Positions 61,624 to 64,000 of a DNA stretch of 64,000 bases are shown here, in pieces; the stretch's first letter is position 1; each line of letters begins with the position of its first letter. Below the pieces are notes generated by a model that was given only the letters and a program-made list of their open reading frames with translations, did no database searches and was not told the DNA's origin. Origin of the DNA: CAZOWM01 sp964583615 (GTDB lineage Bacteria; Spirochaetota; B62-G9; DRHN01); the NCBI GenBank assembly GCA_964583615.1, contig CAZOWM010000008.1, forward strand, positions 27,439 to 91,438, read 5' to 3'. Made by a program: the position numbers and the translations under genes.

Positions 61624-61911
61624 ATGGCACGAAAAAGGTATACCCCTGAACAAATCATCAGACTACTCAGAGAAGCTGAAGTGTTTATCGCAGAGGGTAT
61701 GACGGCGGCTGAGGCTGCACGGAAGATCGGCGTCAGTGAACAAACCTACTACCGGTGGCGAAAAGAGTATGGTGGGATGCAGGTAGAGCAGGTCAAGCGG
61801 CCCGAGACGCTGGAGCAGGAGAATGTGCGACTGAAGCGTTTGGTAGCTGAGAAGGAACTGGACATCCAGATTCTTAAAGAGGCGTTGTCGTTTGAATCAA
61901 AAAACTGCTGA
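61624..61911 (+). CDS. IS3-family transposase OrfA
   Basis: 95 residues. HTH domain KRYTPEQIIRLLREAE and AARKIGVSEQTYYRWRKEYG, followed by a leucine-zipper segment (LEQENVRLKRLVAEKELDIQ). This is the DNA-binding half of the OrfAB transposase. AAGGAGG lies 7 bases before the ATG. It ends at ESKNC just after a run of six A and a C (61899-61905), the classical slippery site for -1 frameshifting into orfB. Confidence 0.92.
   Translation: MARKRYTPEQIIRLLREAEVFIAEGMTAAEAARKIGVSEQTYYRWRKEYGGMQVEQVKRPETLEQENVRLKRLVAEKELDIQILKEALSFESKNC
61899..61905 (+). other. Slippery heptamer for -1 frameshift into orfB
   Basis: AAAAAAC at 61899-61905. A -1 shift here joins OrfA to the open frame reading KLLSPAKRRRTVAHICEEL, which leads directly into OrfB. 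This is the standard IS3-family control of OrfAB synthesis, now without purpose because orfB is truncated. Confidence 0.7.
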
Positions 61912-61955
61912 GCCCGGCTAAACGACGACGCACTGTTGCACATATATGCGAAGAG

Positions 61956-62309
61956 TTGTGTGTCTCGGAACGCCGGGCATGCATGGTGGTGGGGGTAACA
62001 AGGAGTTCATACCGGTACCAGGGAAGAGAATCTGAAGAGGAGCAGCAGCTTCTCATCAGGCGTATGACAGAGCTTGCGCTTTGGTATGGGCGGTACGGGT
62101 ACAGGCGTATTACTGCACTCCTTCGTAATGAAGGGTGGCAAGTTAATCACAAGCGTATTGAACGGCTGTGGAGGCAAGAGGGGCTGAAGGTACCCCAGCG
62201 ACAGCCGAAGCGAGGACGGATGTGGCTATATGACGGGTCATGTGTTCGACTTCGTCCTGAGTATAAGAATCATGTCTGGAGCTATAATTTAATTGCACCT
62301 GCTGCCTGA
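61956..62309 (+). pseudogene. IS3-family transposase OrfB, N-terminal remnant
   Basis: About 110 residues of OrfB: RRACMVVGVTRSSYRYQ, the HTH_21 region RYGYRRITALLRNEGWQVNH and KRIERLWRQEGLKVPQRQPK, ending at NHVWSY. There the DDE integrase core should begin (usually SYDFV...), but the frame reads NLIAPAA and stops. All catalytic Asp/Glu residues are missing, so the element cannot move by itself. Confidence 0.85.
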
Positions 62310-62379
62310 TCCGCTGTTTTTATGAGTAAAGTAGGATAGGGATGATTCTTACTCATCCGGAGAACCGTCCCAGCCCATT

Positions 62380-62745
62380 TCATATACCATAGAAATTTAC
62401 TCCAGCACCAAATTTTCCTGATGTAGTATCTACGGTAAATGGACCACTTGTTTCGCCTACTGCCAAATCAACTCCACTTCCAGGTGCCCAACCTGTAAGT
62501 TCATCATATTCAATATCAGTACCAGAAGTATCATCCACATACCATCTCACCTTACAGTTTTGGAGCCTCTCGGATCCACTATTATACAGCTCAAAAGTTA
62601 TTCGTACATTAATCCCTCCATCTATAAATGTATGAGACGGATTGACTACTCTTAATACTAAGTCAGGTGGAATCAAGCTACAGCTCGCTATAAACAATAC
62701 AATTACTAAAAGAAATGCAATAATACCAATATATTTACCTTTCAT
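62380..62745 (-). CDS. Small lipoprotein, CARDB-like fold, function unknown
   Basis: 121 residues. The signal ends in the lipobox IASC (C22), so the protein is lipid-anchored. The mature part is all-beta in character with NPSHTFIDGGINVRITFEL and NSGSERLQNCKVRWYVDD, the pattern of CARDB or invasion-like immunoglobulin modules. It is noticeably AT-rich compared with the rest of the window. AAGGAGT precedes the ATG, and a TATAAT box (62786-62781) lies about 40 bases upstream. It is isolated between transposon fragments, which suggests acquisition by transfer. Confidence 0.75.
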   Translation of the reverse strand: MKGKYIGIIAFLLVIVLFIASCSLIPPDLVLRVVNPSHTFIDGGINVRITFELYNSGSERLQNCKVRWYVDDTSGTDIEYDELTGWAPGSGVDLAVGETSGPFTVDTTSGKFGAGVNFYGI

Positions 62746-62804
62746 GTATTTAACTCCTTGATTTAATAAATCTCATATTAATTATAATCGGTCGTGGTAT
62801 TTAA

Positions 62805-63126
62805 TTTCTTTGTTTTTCGCACTATGCTTTTAATACAACTGATAAACTCCCTGATATTGAGATGGAGAGCGAAACAAACAAAGCGGCAAGACGGAGCTGG
62901 GCGAGACTTATTCAGAAAGTCTATGAGGTGAACCCGATGTGCAGGGATGCACAAGTGTCGGCGGAGCCAGGAGGGCGACAGCCGACCCTTGGTATGTCCG
63001 AAATGTGGGAGCGAAATGAAAGTTGTTGCCGTGATAACTGATCCATCTGAGGTGAACAAAATACTTGAATGCCTGAAAAGAAACAATGCCCCGCCGTTCG
63101 ATAAGGGTGCATTGAAGGCCTCCTGA
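62805..63126 (+). pseudogene. C-terminal remnant of an IS91-like transposase
   Basis: Reading in two frames: NKAARRSWARLIQKVYEVNP, then after a 55-base insertion CPKCGSEMKVVAVITDPSEV, KILECLKRN and a stop at 63126. The block SWARLIxKVYEVxP followed by CPKCGxEMK is characteristic of the C-terminal end of IS91-family Y2 transposases. The N-terminal catalytic part is absent. The left limit is approximate. The same DNA read on the other strand gives an open frame of 121 codons that is not a gene. Confidence 0.65.
62940..62994 (+). repeat. Small structured insertion (REP-like) inside the IS91 remnant
   Basis: A net 55-base insertion splits the zinc-ribbon codons of the transposase remnant and shifts its frame. 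It contains a perfect hairpin GTGCA-GGGA-TGCAC (62939-62952). A long imperfect stem (62953-62990) follows, AAG-x-GTCGGC with GCCGAC-x-CTT, and a competing alternative pairs TGTCG (62956-62960) with CGACA (62976-62980). ATGT occurs at both borders (62937-62940 and 62994-62997), which could be a target duplication. Confidence 0.5.
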
Positions 63127-63370
63127 TTCTCGTTTCCTTTCACAGCTATGGAAGAAGAAATACCCAGGGGTGAGGAGTGCCTATCGCTATTTTCAGAAAC
63201 TATGAGAAATCTCTATTCTTGAAAAAATATCCTTGTTCGGGCAGCATGTTTATAAAGAAGGCTGGCGTTTTCCATCGGTAAGAGCAGTCGGAAATCAATA
63301 ATGAGCAAATCAGGGGGCTTTTCGCAGCGAGCTTATCCAAAATCGTCGAATCCCGATTTATAAAAATTAC
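63127..63370. other. Unassigned stretch between transposon remnants
   Basis: No gene is supported here. A fragment around 63150-63204 reads WKKKYPGVRSAYRYFQKL and stops, which may be a further transposase tail, but I cannot name its family. No terminal inverted repeats, RNA gene or promoter are clear. Confidence 0.4.
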
Positions 63371-63901
63371 TTGTCAATTCATGTTCTGTGTAATGCTCAT
63401 CACCTTCGTGAATTGACTTTTATATATGAGCATTATGGGCAGGAGTGGGCGCAGGAAATGATAGAGTTTCTTTTAGAGGTAAAAGAAAGGAAGGAAAAGA
63501 CCAAACGAGAACGATTTGATACGGAAACGATCAAAGAATATGAGAGCAGGTACCGGAGAATAGTTACAGCAGGGATGCGGGCGAATCCCCCACCAGTGGA
63601 TGATGGGAAAAAGAAGCGGGGCCGTAAAAAGAAGAGTGATGCGTTGAATCTGGTGGAGCGCTTAAGGCGATATGAAAAGGCAACGCTGGCATTCATGTGT
63701 GATTTCACGGTGCCCTTTGATAATAATCTTGGAGAACGTGACATTCGGATGATGAAGGTACAGCAGAAGATATCTGGAACATTTCGAAGTTTTGACGGTG
63801 TGCTCTCTTTTTGTAGGATAAGCAGTTACATCGCTACGGTTAAGAAACAAGGTATGAATGTTATTATGGCTATTCAGGATGCATTTGCGGATAATACTTG
63901 A
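63371..63901 (+). pseudogene. IS66-family transposase, C-terminal remnant
   Basis: 176 residues matching the C-terminal third of IS66 TnpC: VLCNAHHLRELTFIYEHYGQ, then PPVDDGKKKRGRKKKSDALN, FDNNLGERDIRMMKVQQKIS (including the last catalytic Glu), and GTFRSFDGVLSFCRISSYI. Full-length enzymes are about 480-530 residues, so the zinc-finger and first DDE residues are missing. The frame stays open some way upstream but without the expected sequence. No tnpA/tnpB or terminal repeats are present. The last 99 bases of the window show nothing I recognise. Confidence 0.85.
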
Positions 63902-64000
63902 TTACCGCATTTGGCAAAGGTATAGCTGAATAGTAACATAATATCAGGCTCATCTTCTACAGTTGGTGGCAATATTAGTAGACTCTTGTATTAATATATA

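Larger units (their letters stand above)
61549..62285 (+). mobile_element. Truncated IS3-family insertion sequence
   Basis: The left end begins TGACCTGCCCCCC at 61549, a typical IS3-family terminal start, followed by orfA and the first part of orfB. The sequence stops matching inside orfB near 62285, and no matching right end (complement of the left terminus) occurs downstream, so the 3' half is deleted. No clear target duplication can be identified. It separates the disrupted kinase gene from its original promoter. Confidence 0.75.

Noticed and set aside
62778..63143. Minus-strand open frame of 121 codons near the IS remnants
   Set aside because: The same DNA on the plus strand encodes the recognisable IS91-like C-terminus, and the minus frame has no ribosome site or motif.
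1..64000. CRISPR array
   Set aside because: No regularly spaced direct repeats and no cas-like genes were seen anywhere in the window.

Overview
The window looks like the chromosome of a flagellated, Gram-negative-type bacterium, most likely a spirochaete. No rRNA is present to prove this. The supporting signs are a FlgM-type anti-sigma factor behind a sigma-28-like promoter, several lipoproteins with loose lipoboxes, a beta-barrel-like exported protein, a CarD regulator next to a PIN-TRAM protein, and a GldA/GldF/GldG/DUF4340 export operon. Base composition looks moderate, near half GC by eye (not computed). The last 2.4 kb is more AT-rich and full of broken transposons.

Layout. 1-3451: pyruvate dehydrogenase genes E1-beta (5' end off the window), E2 and E3. 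3525-8628: a MutY-like glycosylase without an iron-sulfur loop, then a four-gene osmoprotectant ABC importer in the yehZYXW order. 8666-11730: a TctCAB-type tricarboxylate transporter. 11914-20874: a genome-maintenance stretch (radC, uvrB, an exported protein, and a helicase/exonuclease pair matching mrfA-mrfB), then a Nudix hydrolase and a flavodiiron protein. 20901-24008: a minus-strand cluster of a LOG-fold protein, a beta-barrel-like protein, a caspase-fold lipoprotein and a membrane protein with a textbook voltage sensor but no recognisable pore. This is the most unusual locus here.

24276-28312: carD, PIN-TRAM, rsmI, flgM, and an iron-alcohol-dehydrogenase homologue that has lost its histidine metal ligands. 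28284-33690: a minus-strand run of an exported isoaspartyl methyltransferase, a spermidine-synthase-like membrane protein, a GNAT-like protein and an NAD-dependent epimerase. 33799-42179: ribokinase, the Gld-like ABC operon, a HAD/polyprenol-kinase-like fusion and an RNA uracil methyltransferase. 42290-47688: the rpsF-ssb-rpsR-yybS-rplI-dnaB ribosome/replisome operon plus a TIM-barrel gene. 47683-56001: GH3 lipoprotein, methyl-THF methyltransferase, lon, tyrS, folE, mnmE.

56047-61534: a two-component cluster with a membrane histidine kinase, a REC-PAS-kinase hybrid, a lone receiver and a disrupted sensory [FeFe]-hydrogenase-like kinase. An IS3-family remnant lies 14 bases upstream of that broken gene's start codon. 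61549-64000: a graveyard of IS3, IS91-like and IS66 fragments with a small lipoprotein gene embedded. No tRNA, rRNA or CRISPR array was recognised.
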